Assembly: GCA_946965045.2 (NCBI GenBank) | Contig: OX337233.1 | Location: 2,046,001-2,110,000 of the forward strand | Reading direction: 5' to 3' | DNA from: Epithemia pelagica | Lineage: Eukaryota; Bacillariophyta; Bacillariophyceae; Surirellales; Surirellaceae | Length of the DNA stretch: 64,000 bases | Shown: piece after piece, positions 32,071 through 45,970 of the stretch | How the letters are laid out: each line of letters begins with the position of its first letter | Position numbering within the stretch: the first letter of the stretch is position 1 | Notes under the pieces: model-generated | Told to the model about the DNA's origin: nothing | Seen by the model: the letters and a program-made list of their open reading frames with translations, nothing else | Database searches by the model: none | Made by a program: the position numbers and the translations under genes

Positions 32071-33513
32071 TTACGATTCACTTTGGAGTTTCTTGCAGGC
32101 GGTATCAATCCAACCGTCGTCTTCACCTTCTTGCAGCTTTCTCACATTGCCCATATCAAAAACAATTGCCGTTTTCAATTTGATGCTAGACAACGTTATC
32201 CCTATGTTGCGCCAAGACACATCTTCATGAACCAAACCTGATCTGTGGTAGTCGTTTGTCAAAGTCTCCCGAACGAGAGCAACGGTTGCCGAATACTCAG
32301 CTTTCGGAACCTTGGTAAAATGCGGCATCCTCAAAGCTGGTTCTCCGCACCATTCTTCGCGAAAGACTGGAATCGTGGGATACACCGTTTTCCATACTTG
32401 GAGCTCTTCATCGAGTCCTTCGTTTTCGCCATTCAGCGCGAATTTGAGTACGCAAACGGCCCCAGTGTAGCCACACATAAGCCAAACGCGTCCATGAGCA
32501 CCATACCCCAAATCCTCAATCGCAAAAAGATGTTTCTTGGGGTTGGCAATTGTGTTCCATTGAGGGCCATTTTCAAGTGTTAGGTGCGTCCATGCAGCTC
32601 CTTCGTTGCCTTTTATGAACTTGAGTATGGTGCGCTCTTCCAGCCGTGCGAACGGAGACTCGATTGGAGTTCTCTTTACCTTTAGCATTTTCAACAGAAA
32701 CGAAGCAACGGCACGCGTTAAAACTCCACCAGTCTCTTCTCTATGGAAGATGCGAGAGACACAAAGGGCTCTGCGACTTGTTTCTTCATCCTGCGACGGA
32801 GCAACAACATTGTCCGACTCTGGCTCGTCTTGTTCCAGGATCAAGTGTGGCTCAACGGTGGTGGTGACTGTATCTTCATACTGACCGCTATCTTCCGGAT
32901 ATTCCAGTTCCTCAGATGCAGCCGCCAGTAGATTGGTCTCTTCATCAGGAAACCACGCAAACCGCCAGGAGTTCATATTGGTCAAAATACCCAAAGCCGG
33001 ATAAGCACCGTAGAAATTTGGCAGATGCTTCATAAAATCGTAGAGTTCACCCAAAACATTTGGGTGTTCCAGAGCCAAAAACTCTTGTCCGCGTTTGTCA
33101 GGTTTCTTGACCTCGACGACACCCACTGGCTGTGAACGAACCGTGATACTCCACAAATCAGGCCGCAATTGGAAAGTTCCAACTTGGCTGTCGACGCCAA
33201 CCGTGTCGAGTAGTCCCATGGCGTCCAAAATACTTGTCATATATCGTTCTACAAGCTTGGCAACGTCGTTCTCGGTGATATAGGAGACGATACCGTCTCG
33301 AAGGTCAAATCTTGTCCGATAGTGTTTGATTTCTTGGAAGGTCTCGTCGCCCAAGAGTCCCATCTCCTTGACAACGGCGCTGGTGATCTTCTTGTGGTCC
33401 TTATCTGTCGGAATGGAGGGGCCCGTTTCAGAAACACCGAATCTCTTTAGAGTTGGTGGGCCCTCTCCCAACATGGGAGGAGTATTATCATACTTGCGCT
33501 TGACTCTAGGCAT
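32071..33513 (-). CDS. nuclease-like plus protein-kinase-like fusion (DUF5898/Crinkler-type)
   Basis: 480 aa from the ATG at 33513 (MPRVKRKYD, NLS-like). The N-terminal half has a PD-(D/E)xK-like signature (RPDLWSITV...VGVVEVKKP), the arrangement of an acidic residue followed by ExK used by restriction-endonuclease-fold proteins. The C-terminal half has kinase-like motifs: a glycine loop with the ATP-binding Lys (GYGAHGRVWL...VCVLKF), HxD with downstream Asn (VHEDVSWRN) and DMG in the place of DFG. This combination resembles the DUF5898 family common in diatoms and the nuclease-kinase modules of Crinkler-type effector/transposon-derived proteins. The kinase lobe ends shortly after DMG, so the C-lobe is short. 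Activity is unproven. Confidence 0.65.
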   Translation of the reverse strand: MPRVKRKYDNTPPMLGEGPPTLKRFGVSETGPSIPTDKDHKKITSAVVKEMGLLGDETFQEIKHYRTRFDLRDGIVSYITENDVAKLVERYMTSILDAMGLLDTVGVDSQVGTFQLRPDLWSITVRSQPVGVVEVKKPDKRGQEFLALEHPNVLGELYDFMKHLPNFYGAYPALGILTNMNSWRFAWFPDEETNLLAAASEELEYPEDSGQYEDTVTTTVEPHLILEQDEPESDNVVAPSQDEETSRRALCVSRIFHREETGGVLTRAVASFLLKMLKVKRTPIESPFARLEERTILKFIKGNEGAAWTHLTLENGPQWNTIANPKKHLFAIEDLGYGAHGRVWLMCGYTGAVCVLKFALNGENEGLDEELQVWKTVYPTIPVFREEWCGEPALRMPHFTKVPKAEYSATVALVRETLTNDYHRSGLVHEDVSWRNIGITLSSIKLKTAIVFDMGNVRKLQEGEDDGWIDTACKKLQSES

Positions 33514-34514
33514 GGAGGTATGTACGTGAGACGATAGCGTATGGAGAATGCTCAAATTGTTGGAGCTCACCGGAATGTTATCATCTCAACACAATAGAGC
33601 CTGTGGAGTCGTTGCTTTTTCTCGGAAGGGTGCGATTGGGGGGGTACCTTTGTTCGTCCGTCATCCGAAAGGAAAAAAATTGTCTCGTATTTTTTCCCAA
33701 AGCGCCAGTCGGGTGATATCGCCAGCCTCCCTTCGATCGTTCGAAATCGACGCGCCGGTCACGCCTTGTATTGCAAGCACAAGGGCCAAGAATCGTCTCA
33801 CTTTTCGTGTAACACCACAAAAGACGACCATGAGCACACCAAAAACCAAAAGAAAACCATCCAGCCGAACAAACGACCACAGAGACAACTTTGTGGTCAA
33901 AACCATCCACGTAGATCACAGGTGAAGGCGGAATGCATCAAAGGAAGGATGACAACATGAAACATGACAATCAACCACTGCAATGAACAATCAACTACTG
34001 CGCAATGATGAAGCCAAGGTTTGACAGCGTCATCATGGGGTATATAAGCCCAGGAAGCAGGAAGCCTAAACTAGTAGTGGACTATGCTTTTATATTTCCC
34101 ATAGACAAAGTGCCAGGAGCTTGTGTTGATACTCCTAGAGGTGCATTGCACCATGTGCCATGTGTGTGTATTTCATGGTTTGGTGTGTGTGTGTGATGAT
34201 TCCGTGAAGCTTGATCCACTACTGCGTAAAGAGTACTGGCTTCGGAAACAGTATAGACTATAGAGTACAAAATGGGCTTGTAAATTTCTTTGTGCATGTC
34301 TCGTCACGTCTCACGCCCACGCGGTTCGTGCATGAGCGCAAGCGGCTACACAATAGGACCAAGCCAGTTATTACAGTTGGCTTGGACGTTAAATAATCAA
34401 ATTGGATAAACAGCAAAGAGTGTGGAGGCTAGTTTAGGTTTTTCTATCCAAAGATTTTGGAGTGTTCTACTTCCCGCTCGCTAACTCGCGCGCCAGCAAG
34501 CCACTTCGGATGGA
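33514..34514. other. intergenic
   Basis: About 1 kb holding a TATATAA-like box with CCCAGGAAGCAGG repeats around 34040-34065 and two (GT)n runs around 34160-34195. No gene recognised. Confidence 0.45.
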
Positions 34515-36239
34515 CTAATCTACATCCACTCGCACCCGGTCGCCGTTATCAACTACATCGGTGGTCAGGGCATCAACGATAGGGAGCTCCTCTAGTTTGC
34601 CGTCATCCACAATGAACACTGGTGGAGTGTCTTTGGGAGTGCTGAATGCAAATCTAGCTTGGAGCCCCCGTCTACGTCGTTCTTGGTAAGACATGGGCGG
34701 GATCGCATCCATGATGCTTTCACTCCTCATGTCTGTGCCCTGGTCCATATCGTCATTTGCAGTTGATAGGTCGGTGGGGGAGATTGATGAGGAGGTTGTC
34801 CATGAGAAAACCGAGGACCTTGAGCTTACCGAGGTAGTCGAACATGGGCGGCAAAGGAGGACCCTTTCGTCGTCGTCCAACTCATCAGTGCTGGTTGTTT
34901 TGTTGTTCTTGAACCGGTGAAATCTCGGCTTATGGCGACAGGCGCCGTAAACCTCGTTGCACTTGTTAATTGCCAATTTCGGGTTCTTTCGTGTGAATTT
35001 CAGTATCTCTAGCCTCTCTTTCGCGCAGAGTTTACAGTTCCGTGTCCCAAACGTCTTGACTGTGGATAGTGGTTTGCCTTGCCATAGGATATCAACTTTG
35101 AGTTTGACGTGTTGTTTGATCTCTTTTTTCTCGATGCCTCGTGGGACAAAGCACGCAAAATGACTCGCGAAAGAGTCTGATTGTTTGTTTTGGAGTACAA
35201 GAGCCTTGACGTCTTGTACGTGTTGCTGCAAACGTTTCTTTACGTGTTGTTGCGTGTTCCCAATGTACTGTTTACCTGTTTGGAGGCAGGTAGCTCTGTA
35301 GACAACTATCGATCTCCTGCAGCGGCCACCGTACGGGCATGCCTCTCTATTCCTGCAGTTGCAGTCGAGGTCTTCGAAGTCCAGTGAATTGAGGCCGTCT
35401 GCTAGTTTTGAGTTCAAGTCCCCTTGAAACAGTTCGCGGATGTTATTGAAGCGGTGGTAGGACATGGATATGCGTAGCCACGAAAGGGAGGGGAATTTGG
35501 ACTTGATCTCCTTTATCACTTTGTGAATTGGTTTTCTCCAAAAGTCTGTGAAACCGATCTTGAAGTAGATCGCCCTCTTACGGTCTCGCTCTCGTCTCTT
35601 CTTCAACGCTTGTGATGCCGTGTCTTCCTTTTCCTTTGCCATTTTTTCTTTGGACTCGCCCAGAGTAGGAATTTGTTCGGGTTTGATGAGTTTGGCATTG
35701 TTTAGGGCTTCGAAGTGGGTAGGATAGAGTTCGGAAAGCTTGCAGTTGGTGTTGTCGTTGTCAAGGGAGGTAAGTTTCGTGAGTCTCTTGAAGACGCCGC
35801 TTGGGATTGCTTTGAAACACCCAGGGGTGTGAGCGCTCCCCTTGTTAAGGTATTTCAACTGTTGGTTTTCTTTCAGGTGGACCTTGAAGGAGAGTTTGGA
35901 GTTGGAGTTCCAAAACATCTCCATGTCTAGGAAAGGGAAGGATTCGGACTTGGCAATCGTCGCACTGGGGGACTCGATTGTTTCTGGATCGTGGAGGTTG
36001 GTTGGATCCCAAATTACGGCTGTGAATTTGAGGAATTCATTTCCCGCTACATCGTTAATGTCGGTTTGAAAGGCTTTGAGCCAGTCTTGGATTTGCTTCG
36101 TTGAGAGTTGGCCCTTGAATACTGCTAGGCCATCATCTCGGTACATGCCGAAATAGTGCATGGGGTCGTGGATAGAATCGTAGGTTGCTTCTAGTAGGAA
36201 TGACATCACTAGATCTGCCAACCAGGCTGATTCGTATAA
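34515..36239 (-). pseudogene. 5'-truncated Penelope-like retroelement (RT plus GIY-YIG)
   Basis: The frame is open from about 36239 to the stop at 34515 with no upstream start. The first residues (ESAWLADLVMSFLLE) are mid-reverse-transcriptase, closely followed by the catalytic YRDDG box and a thumb-like region (FPFLDMEMFWN). A long Lys/Glu-rich linker follows, then Cys motifs (CNCRN...CPYGGRC) and a GIY-YIG-type endonuclease (VVYRATCLQTGKQYIGNTQQHVKKRLQQH). RT followed by GIY-YIG is the hallmark of Penelope-like elements. The N-terminal RT palm motifs are absent and sequence upstream of 36240 carries stops in all frames. This fits 5' truncation on insertion. No target duplication was identified. 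Confidence 0.82.
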
Positions 36240-36903
36240 TGTGCAAAATCAAAAGAAATTTGACAGAAATAATTTTTACATTTTTCAGGAAAATTTGGGA
36301 ATAACCGTATGGACAGCAGACGGGAGGTACCCCCGCAATCGGAGGGATTCTATTGTATGCCTCCAAGGAAAAAAAAGGTCTATTTTAACGCTGCCGCGCG
36401 GACCCGCTAGAGGGTGCCGTCGACCGACGCGCCTGCCCACCCGCTGATCTTATCCGCGACTCAAAGTACACCTTGCGGTTCGTGTTGAGTGTTGACGTCA
36501 TCCTTCACGGAGGCGAGCAGACGTTTTTCTTTCTGGATCTTTGCGGGAGGAGGACTCGGCATTTGACTGTATGCTGGAAAGTACAAGATACCGCGACTGC
36601 AACCCCACACTCGACCACACGCCATGATAATGATACACAGAGCACATGGCGATCGCAAAAAGGGACAAAGAACAAACTGCTTTCTCGAGTATCATCATCC
36701 CCAAAGAAGAAGACGAAGGGGTACCAAAGAAGGTGGAAAGAGTCAACACTTGTGTAGGGACTACCGCACAATCGAAACAGCAACGCAGTAACAGGGCACT
36801 GTTGTGACTGGGCAGGAGAAGAAGAAGAGTCTCTTGCCTCTCGTTACGTAGACTTGACAACCACAACCACAACCACACCCAACCATTCTTCTACCAGTGA
36901 ACC
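36240..36903. other. intergenic upstream of the sigma factor
   Basis: Between the retroelement truncation point and the sigma factor ATG. It contains an ACAACC repeat run (36853-36880) in the probable 5'UTR. Nothing else recognised. Confidence 0.45.
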
Positions 36904-39834
36904 ATGAATGTCCCATGTTCGGCACTGAGACCACCATGCTCCGCACCTTTGCAATCCGGGTCATTTTCTCGGAGCAAGTTGCTCATGACAGCTGCGTTAT
37001 GGGCATACGGTGTCATGGTCCTGACACGGTATAGCGAGTCTTCGGTAGGGGACTTGTGGTTATTCTATCCAATGCCAGTTCCAAGGAGGAGTGCCACATC
37101 CTTCGCTGGTTCACTCGTTGTGACTGCCTTGTCGGTGACGACACAACCAAGAAGGAGAAGAGGTCGAATCCATTTGAACTCTAGACGACAGGACAACGAT
37201 TTTTCAAACCCAACCAGAATGAGAAGGTCATTGAATCGCCGCAATCCAAACCGTTTCACAACACCACAACCAACATCCACATTTGTTTCCCCCTCTGCCT
37301 TGTCCGCTGCCTCGTCTTCATCTTCTTCCTCCTCGGAGAAGGAGTCGATTCGACCGCGGCGTCGCAATGACACTACCAACAATAGTCCCACCAAGAAGAA
37401 ATTGCAACCCTGGACCACCAAGGATTCCACCTTTACGCGCGATACCTTGCTCCAACATGAGATTTTGACCATGGAGCAAGAACAAACCTTGGGACGAGCC
37501 TTGCAACGGGCCTTGGCCATTCAACGACGGATGCAACGCTGGCAAGAACAACAACAACAAGCCAACACCAACACCAACAAGAGCAGCACCAACAACAATT
37601 TTTCCCAATCTCCAAAGGGGACCAAAAAGAGAAGCAAACGTTTGAGAAAGCCCTTGTTGCAGTTCCCCAATCAACCATCGCAACCATCCTTTGGTCCCGG
37701 TATTGGCACGACAACAATCACCACCACCACACGGTCCCGATTGGAACTCATTCCTCCCAAGGAAGCTCATCGCCGGCAACAACAGCAGCAGCAGCCGCAA
37801 CCAGTTCGGTCCTCCAACGAGGCGGACAGCAACAACAACGACAAGGACGCCGTTGTAGACTTTACAGAAGAAGAATTGGTCTTTGAGTTTTTCGAGGAAC
37901 AGCAAGACGAGGATGACCATGACGCAACTCACATGACCATTTTGCAATTGCAACAGTTGCAAGAATTGGAGGAATGGAACAAGGATCATCAAGAGATTTA
38001 TCAAGAGTTGCTCTTGGAACATCCAACACGTGTGCACGATCTACAAGATGATGACGATGATGATGATTCGGTAGACTATGAATATTCGTTCCTCCAGGGC
38101 GACGAGACGGATCCAATCCTCAATGGCCGCCATTCCACCACTGGGAATGTCTTCCAGAATGGCTTTGTTGCAAATGGCCGTGTGGCAAATGGTATTCACA
38201 AACATAATGGCCATACTGTCAATGGTGCTCGGGAGAAGAATGGATACTCTGTGAATGGGGCCCCGAACAAGAATGGACACTTTGTGAATGGTGCTCCGGA
38301 CAAAAATGGTCACGCTGTCAATGGTGCTTGGGACAAAAATGAACGCTCTGTGAATGGTGGTCAGGACAAAAATGGATACTCTGTCAATGGCGTTCAAGAC
38401 AAAAATGGTCACACTGTCAATGGTGCTCGGAACAAGAACGGACATGCTGTCAATGGCGTTCAGAACAAGAATGGTCACGCTGTCAATGGTGTTCGGGACA
38501 AAAATGGATACTCTGTGAATGGTGCTCAGGACAAAAATGGATACTCTGTCAATGGCGTTCAAGACAAAAATGGTCACGCTGTCAATGGTGCTCAGAACAA
38601 GAACGGGCATGCTGTGAATGGCGTTCAGAACAAAAATGAACACTCTGTAAATGGATATCACAAAAAGAATGGACATTCTGTAAATGGCCGTACAGGGAAT
38701 AGGACTGAAAAGAACGGGTTCAAGAATGGGCATGCAAATGGATATTCTGATCAGGAGACGATTTATGCCAATGGCAAGGAGTACGTTAATGGAAACCATC
38801 TTCTGGACGATTTGAATAACAGCAATGGATATGACAATAATAATGGATCGGGCAAAAGTCGTGAGTTTTCCTTGTCCGATGAAGACGTGAAACTTCATTT
38901 GGGATTGGCGGGTGGCTACGCCGAACTGCAATCTATATTGATGGAAGGTGCGATTGCTCGAGATACTTTAATTCGGAATAATTTGCGTTTGGTTGTTAGC
39001 ATTGCCAAGAAATGGACGAAACATCATCACAATTTTGGCAATTCGGATGTACCGTTGCGTTCGTCGTACGAAGGAACATGGGATCGACCCAGTCTCGACG
39101 AAGCGATTCAAGAGGGCATTATTGGTTTAGCGGAAGCAGCTGATCGCTTCCAACCGGAAAAGAATTTCAAATTCACCACATATGCCACCTTTTGGGTCAC
39201 CAATTACATTCGGAGATGCTTCCAAATCGCCTCGACCAATGGCCTGCGAGCTCCTGATGTCTATTATCAAGTGCGACGAAAATACAATGCCTTGATCAAA
39301 TCGCACGTTGAAGCGGGAGAGTCGGTCCCGTCTGTGTCGGTGTTGGCCGAGGCGCTGGAAGTGACACCCAACCGTTTGCAAAAGATTTTGCGGACCACGC
39401 AATCGCATCGATCTATTGATACAAAACTGGGGAATGCTCCGTTCACAGCTGCAGGCAAGGCGGGAAACCAAGGTGGTGACGGGAATGGCGAAACGTTGTT
39501 GCGAGATACCTTGATTGATTCGAACGAACTGTCTCCGGAGGATCATTTGGAACTTGGCATGTTGCGACAAACACTGGAATTGGCGTTGTCCTGTGAACTG
39601 ATCCCCTGGGAACGAGAAGTGGTTAAACTACGCTTGGGATGGGACGATGGCTTTAGTCGCACGGTGCCCCAAATAGTTCAGGAATACGGTGGAACCGTGA
39701 GTCATAGAGAGGTCCGATCCGCCGAACATAGGGCCTACAAGAAATTACGCTCGCCTCATTCCCTTTCCACATACAGACTCTTGGCCTATTTGGACTTTGC
39801 AGGCATTGATCGAGCTGATGCATTGTTGAGATGA
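36904..39834 (+). CDS. nuclear-encoded plastid RNA polymerase sigma-70 factor
   Basis: 976 aa in one exon. The C-terminal ~290 residues are a bacterial-type primary sigma factor: region 2 (RDTLIRNNLRLVVSIAKKW, then the core-binding and -10-melting helix LDEAIQEGIIGLAEAADRF...FTTYATFWVTNYIRR), region 3 (VSVLAEALEVTPNRLQKIL) and region 4 for the -35 element (REVVKLRLGWDDG...EVRSAEHRAYKKL). In algae such proteins direct the plastid-encoded polymerase. The N-terminus is basic with hydrophobic stretches, suitable for targeting. The middle is long and disordered, with Gln/Asn/Thr runs, acidic blocks and about 15 copies of an 11-residue unit at 38206-38700. Plant sigma factors are usually 400-600 residues, so this one is very extended. 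Confidence 0.93.
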   Translation: MNVPCSALRPPCSAPLQSGSFSRSKLLMTAALWAYGVMVLTRYSESSVGDLWLFYPMPVPRRSATSFAGSLVVTALSVTTQPRRRRGRIHLNSRRQDNDFSNPTRMRRSLNRRNPNRFTTPQPTSTFVSPSALSAASSSSSSSSEKESIRPRRRNDTTNNSPTKKKLQPWTTKDSTFTRDTLLQHEILTMEQEQTLGRALQRALAIQRRMQRWQEQQQQANTNTNKSSTNNNFSQSPKGTKKRSKRLRKPLLQFPNQPSQPSFGPGIGTTTITTTTRSRLELIPPKEAHRRQQQQQQPQPVRSSNEADSNNNDKDAVVDFTEEELVFEFFEEQQDEDDHDATHMTILQLQQLQELEEWNKDHQEIYQELLLEHPTRVHDLQDDDDDDDSVDYEYSFLQGDETDPILNGRHSTTGNVFQNGFVANGRVANGIHKHNGHTVNGAREKNGYSVNGAPNKNGHFVNGAPDKNGHAVNGAWDKNERSVNGGQDKNGYSVNGVQDKNGHTVNGARNKNGHAVNGVQNKNGHAVNGVRDKNGYSVNGAQDKNGYSVNGVQDKNGHAVNGAQNKNGHAVNGVQNKNEHSVNGYHKKNGHSVNGRTGNRTEKNGFKNGHANGYSDQETIYANGKEYVNGNHLLDDLNNSNGYDNNNGSGKSREFSLSDEDVKLHLGLAGGYAELQSILMEGAIARDTLIRNNLRLVVSIAKKWTKHHHNFGNSDVPLRSSYEGTWDRPSLDEAIQEGIIGLAEAADRFQPEKNFKFTTYATFWVTNYIRRCFQIASTNGLRAPDVYYQVRRKYNALIKSHVEAGESVPSVSVLAEALEVTPNRLQKILRTTQSHRSIDTKLGNAPFTAAGKAGNQGGDGNGETLLRDTLIDSNELSPEDHLELGMLRQTLELALSCELIPWEREVVKLRLGWDDGFSRTVPQIVQEYGGTVSHREVRSAEHRAYKKLRSPHSLSTYRLLAYLDFAGIDRADALLR
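38206..38700 (+). repeat. 33-bp minisatellite encoding 11-residue repeats
   Basis: About 15 consecutive in-frame units on the pattern NGHAVNGVQNK or NGYSVNGAQDK. Position 3 is His, Tyr or Arg, position 4 Ala, Ser, Thr or Phe, and VNG is kept in every unit. All units keep length 33, so the frame is never broken. Confidence 0.9.
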
Positions 39835-40277
39835 TGCTGTGAAACCAACTTGCGACAAATTCTATGAACTCTTTTGCACATTTGGTCAAACCGAAACATG
39901 AAAGACACGAATGAGGCATCAGAACCACAAGAGATCCAGTTTCGTGACGCGTCACTGATACAAGACACTACGAAAGACGGACGAACTGGACTCTTCCAAA
40001 ACATATTGAGATACAAAACTCATACACACAAACACGAGAGATTAGAAGGAAGAAAACCTGTAAAGGATTCTAAAATTTTTGTCCATGAAAAATCAAATAT
40101 CTTCTGGTCTTCGATGGACGTTATATAGACATAAAATCACTAGAAGAAGCATCAGGAACAGTTCAACAATATTGAGGCATGTGCAAGAGCACTCAAATTT
40201 ATGTATCATTTTGATTTGCTACGGTTTCATTTAGTATTTGATTTGCTTTCCAAAGCGCTACCAGAGACTGTGTTGGT
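39835..40277. other. intergenic, convergent 3' ends
   Basis: Between the sigma factor and isocitrate dehydrogenase stop codons. AT-rich; nothing recognised. Confidence 0.5.
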
Positions 40278-43636
<3,359 letters not shown>

Positions 43637-44953
43637 GTCTCTCCTTGATCGATGGTATCTTTATGGCCAGAAAAGGTGCTTGTCTGAATATACTCCACAA
43701 ACCAGTGTCTTGGCGTTGCTTGTTCTTTCTGTTGCTTCTTCGTTACCTCGACAAAGAGAACACAGAGAGAAGCAGACCAAAATCCTCAAAAGATCTGGAA
43801 GGAAAACAGAGACACCAATCACCAATGCACAATGCCGTTGGGTGCTGGGCAAAGAAGAAGGACAGGGCGAAGAAAGGAGAGCCCTCTGTTCCCAGCTGAA
43901 GTTGGACATCACTACGACATTCTTCATGAGCGTACGAGTAGGGCGATCGCCTCAGACCAGCATGAGGTAGGCCTGCGTGGTTTTAGCGCCTGGCGACCGT
44001 TCCAAACCCCGCCAACATACTTCTCAAAGACATCCAAGCAAATTTGGTATTGTGGTGGTGTAGATGGTGATCCCATGGGTCGAAAGGGGTTTTGGTCTGT
44101 GACAAACAGCGTCCAGTTGTCGGCAAACCACCACAAGCCAAAGAATTTCCATTCCCCTGTACAGACACAATCCATTGGCAACTGGGGCATCAATCTTGTC
44201 CCCGTCGTTGTCGGGCTGAGATAGAATCTATCGACAAGCTGGAAAATGAATTTACTCCTCGGAGGAGAAGTACTACTGTGTACTTGCGGGAAGAAAGACA
44301 ATTGTGTACTCCTAGTAGTGTCAGGATGATTCCCCATTGGCCACTGCCATCACCATTACTGCCCCAACCAAAGAAAGAAAACCATTGTATGACGGTGAGC
44401 AGTGTCAAAAGTGGAGGAGGCAACCACAATGGCTTCAGCAGCGTCATGATGAATCAACAGGATATAGAAGTGCTTGTCTTTTCCTCAGCCCAGCAGGACC
44501 GCCAGGGAGGACTTTTGTCATCACCACGACCCAATAACAGCAACCACAACAAACCTTGCCAACCAACACTAGTTCCCGTGCTGGTGTCAGTAGGAGTACC
44601 GGAACATACCGCATAATGCCGGTGGTCAATTCCACCACCACCACCACCACTCAGCAGCCCACACCAACAAGCCACCATAGTTTCTAACAAGGCCACAAAG
44701 TGTTGTGGTTTGGCAAACGAAAACGTGAAAAATAGTTGTACTGCATGCGGTTCATCTCGAATTCGAACGTTCAGCGTCCAAGGTGGGTTCTACCGTTGAG
44801 AAACCCTGCTCGATTTTCACACGCCAAGAGTTCATACGTAGTATTCTGTCATTGTACAGTGTGCTAAAGCTCTCGCACTGTGTCTTGGAAATGATTTTAG
44901 ATGATTACATATGGCTCGTTTCGCCTTGGCAAGATAGAGAATGTGGGATACTA
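43637..44953. other. intergenic
   Basis: About 1.3 kb. A minus-strand ORF (43924-44337, 137 aa) has a Trp-rich stretch (GEWKFFGLWWFADNW) but no recognisable family, so it is left uncalled. An ACC-repeat run lies at about 44631-44650. Confidence 0.4.
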
Positions 44954-45970
44954 CTAATGTGGACCATCGAACAGCGAGGTCAAAAAGATCCGAACTTCAT
45001 CGGTTTCAACAGAGGCTATTTTTTCATGAATCTCCTGCTTCGAGAGTGCATTTCTTTTAGGTGCTCGAGGAATAGTATCGAACATCTCCAGTAGCGTTAC
45101 AGCAAGAAGGTACATATCTGTCTCCTCTTTTGCCTCGAAGCCACCATCTGTGGGATAGTACTTCATTGTGCATTCTCGAATTGGATCCCCGATTTTGACG
45201 GCTGCTCCGTAGTCACCCAAATAGCATTCCTTCTCCAAAAGAAAAATGTTTGATGGCTTAACATCCAAATGACAATATCCGGACGTATGTAGTGTAGACA
45301 CTGCCTTGTGCAGCTGCTTGCCATAACGAAGCAATGCATCTGGAGGCAATGCCATTTTGCACTGTGACAACGTCGTTGGAAAATGCGTCATCAGAAGACC
45401 ACACCTGGTTGCAGGGTGATTCAAATGTTCTGTGAAGTCGGAAGACTCAAACTCGAGCAGCTGCACTTTGACAAGGAAAGTATTTTCATCATGGCTTGCA
45501 GATGAAACAGCACTGAAAACATCCCACTCATGGCGAATAGACTTGCCCGTCGCAACCTTAATAATTCGCGGTACTCCATTATCCAGTGCACGCAAAAGGA
45601 CCGCCTTGGAAGGATCGGGCCCGCGAAAAACGCCAGCCACCTGAATGCCTTTCTCTTCAAGAGCAACTTCGGTCATTGAACGAGGGAGTAATGCTGCCTC
45701 ATAGTACAGATCACGAGCTTGATCCGGAGAATAGACCAGAAAGGCCCACGATGCAAAATGTTTCAGGATCAGTGTCATCACAGATTCGATAGGCGTTACA
45801 TTACACTCTCGAAGCAGCTTTCGGAGTTTTGCTTGCGTAGTCAAACGCGATGGCGGTCCATAACAGATAGATTCTGTGTTCAAACTAGTAATCTGTCCCA
45901 GGTTTTGAGATGGTAGTCGCTGTTGCTGCTGCTGCCGTTGCTGGTGGACCCAACGTGGACGTGCCGCCAT
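44954..45970 (-). CDS. protein-kinase-like protein
   Basis: 338 aa from the ATG at 45970. The frame has a Gln-run N-terminus, an alpha-helical region (LRKLLRECNVTPIESVMTLIL), then a kinase fold: a Val-Ala-Gly loop region with a possible ATP-contact Lys (RIIKVAT), the catalytic loop HLDVKPSN and DYG in the DFG position (LGDYGAAVKIGD), followed by an APE-like region and short C-lobe (TDMYLLAVTLLEMF). The catalytic Asp and Asn and the metal-binding Asp are kept, so activity is possible. An upstream exon (46082-46291) lies in a different phase; see that entry. Same kinase type as the fusion at 32071 only in general fold. Confidence 0.6.
   Translation of the reverse strand: MAARPRWVHQQRQQQQQRLPSQNLGQITSLNTESICYGPPSRLTTQAKLRKLLRECNVTPIESVMTLILKHFASWAFLVYSPDQARDLYYEAALLPRSMTEVALEEKGIQVAGVFRGPDPSKAVLLRALDNGVPRIIKVATGKSIRHEWDVFSAVSSASHDENTFLVKVQLLEFESSDFTEHLNHPATRCGLLMTHFPTTLSQCKMALPPDALLRYGKQLHKAVSTLHTSGYCHLDVKPSNIFLLEKECYLGDYGAAVKIGDPIRECTMKYYPTDGGFEAKEETDMYLLAVTLLEMFDTIPRAPKRNALSKQEIHEKIASVETDEVRIFLTSLFDGPH

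Noticed and set aside
38206-38700. possible CRISPR-like repeat array
   Set aside because: Units are directly adjacent, in frame and without spacers, inside a eukaryotic gene.
38041-38931. 296-aa minus-strand ORF opposite the sigma factor repeats
   Set aside because: It is the complement of the in-frame minisatellite; its Ile/Val/Ser run has no family support.
43924-44337. 137-aa Trp-rich minus-strand ORF
   Set aside because: No family, start context or splice evidence; composition not convincing.
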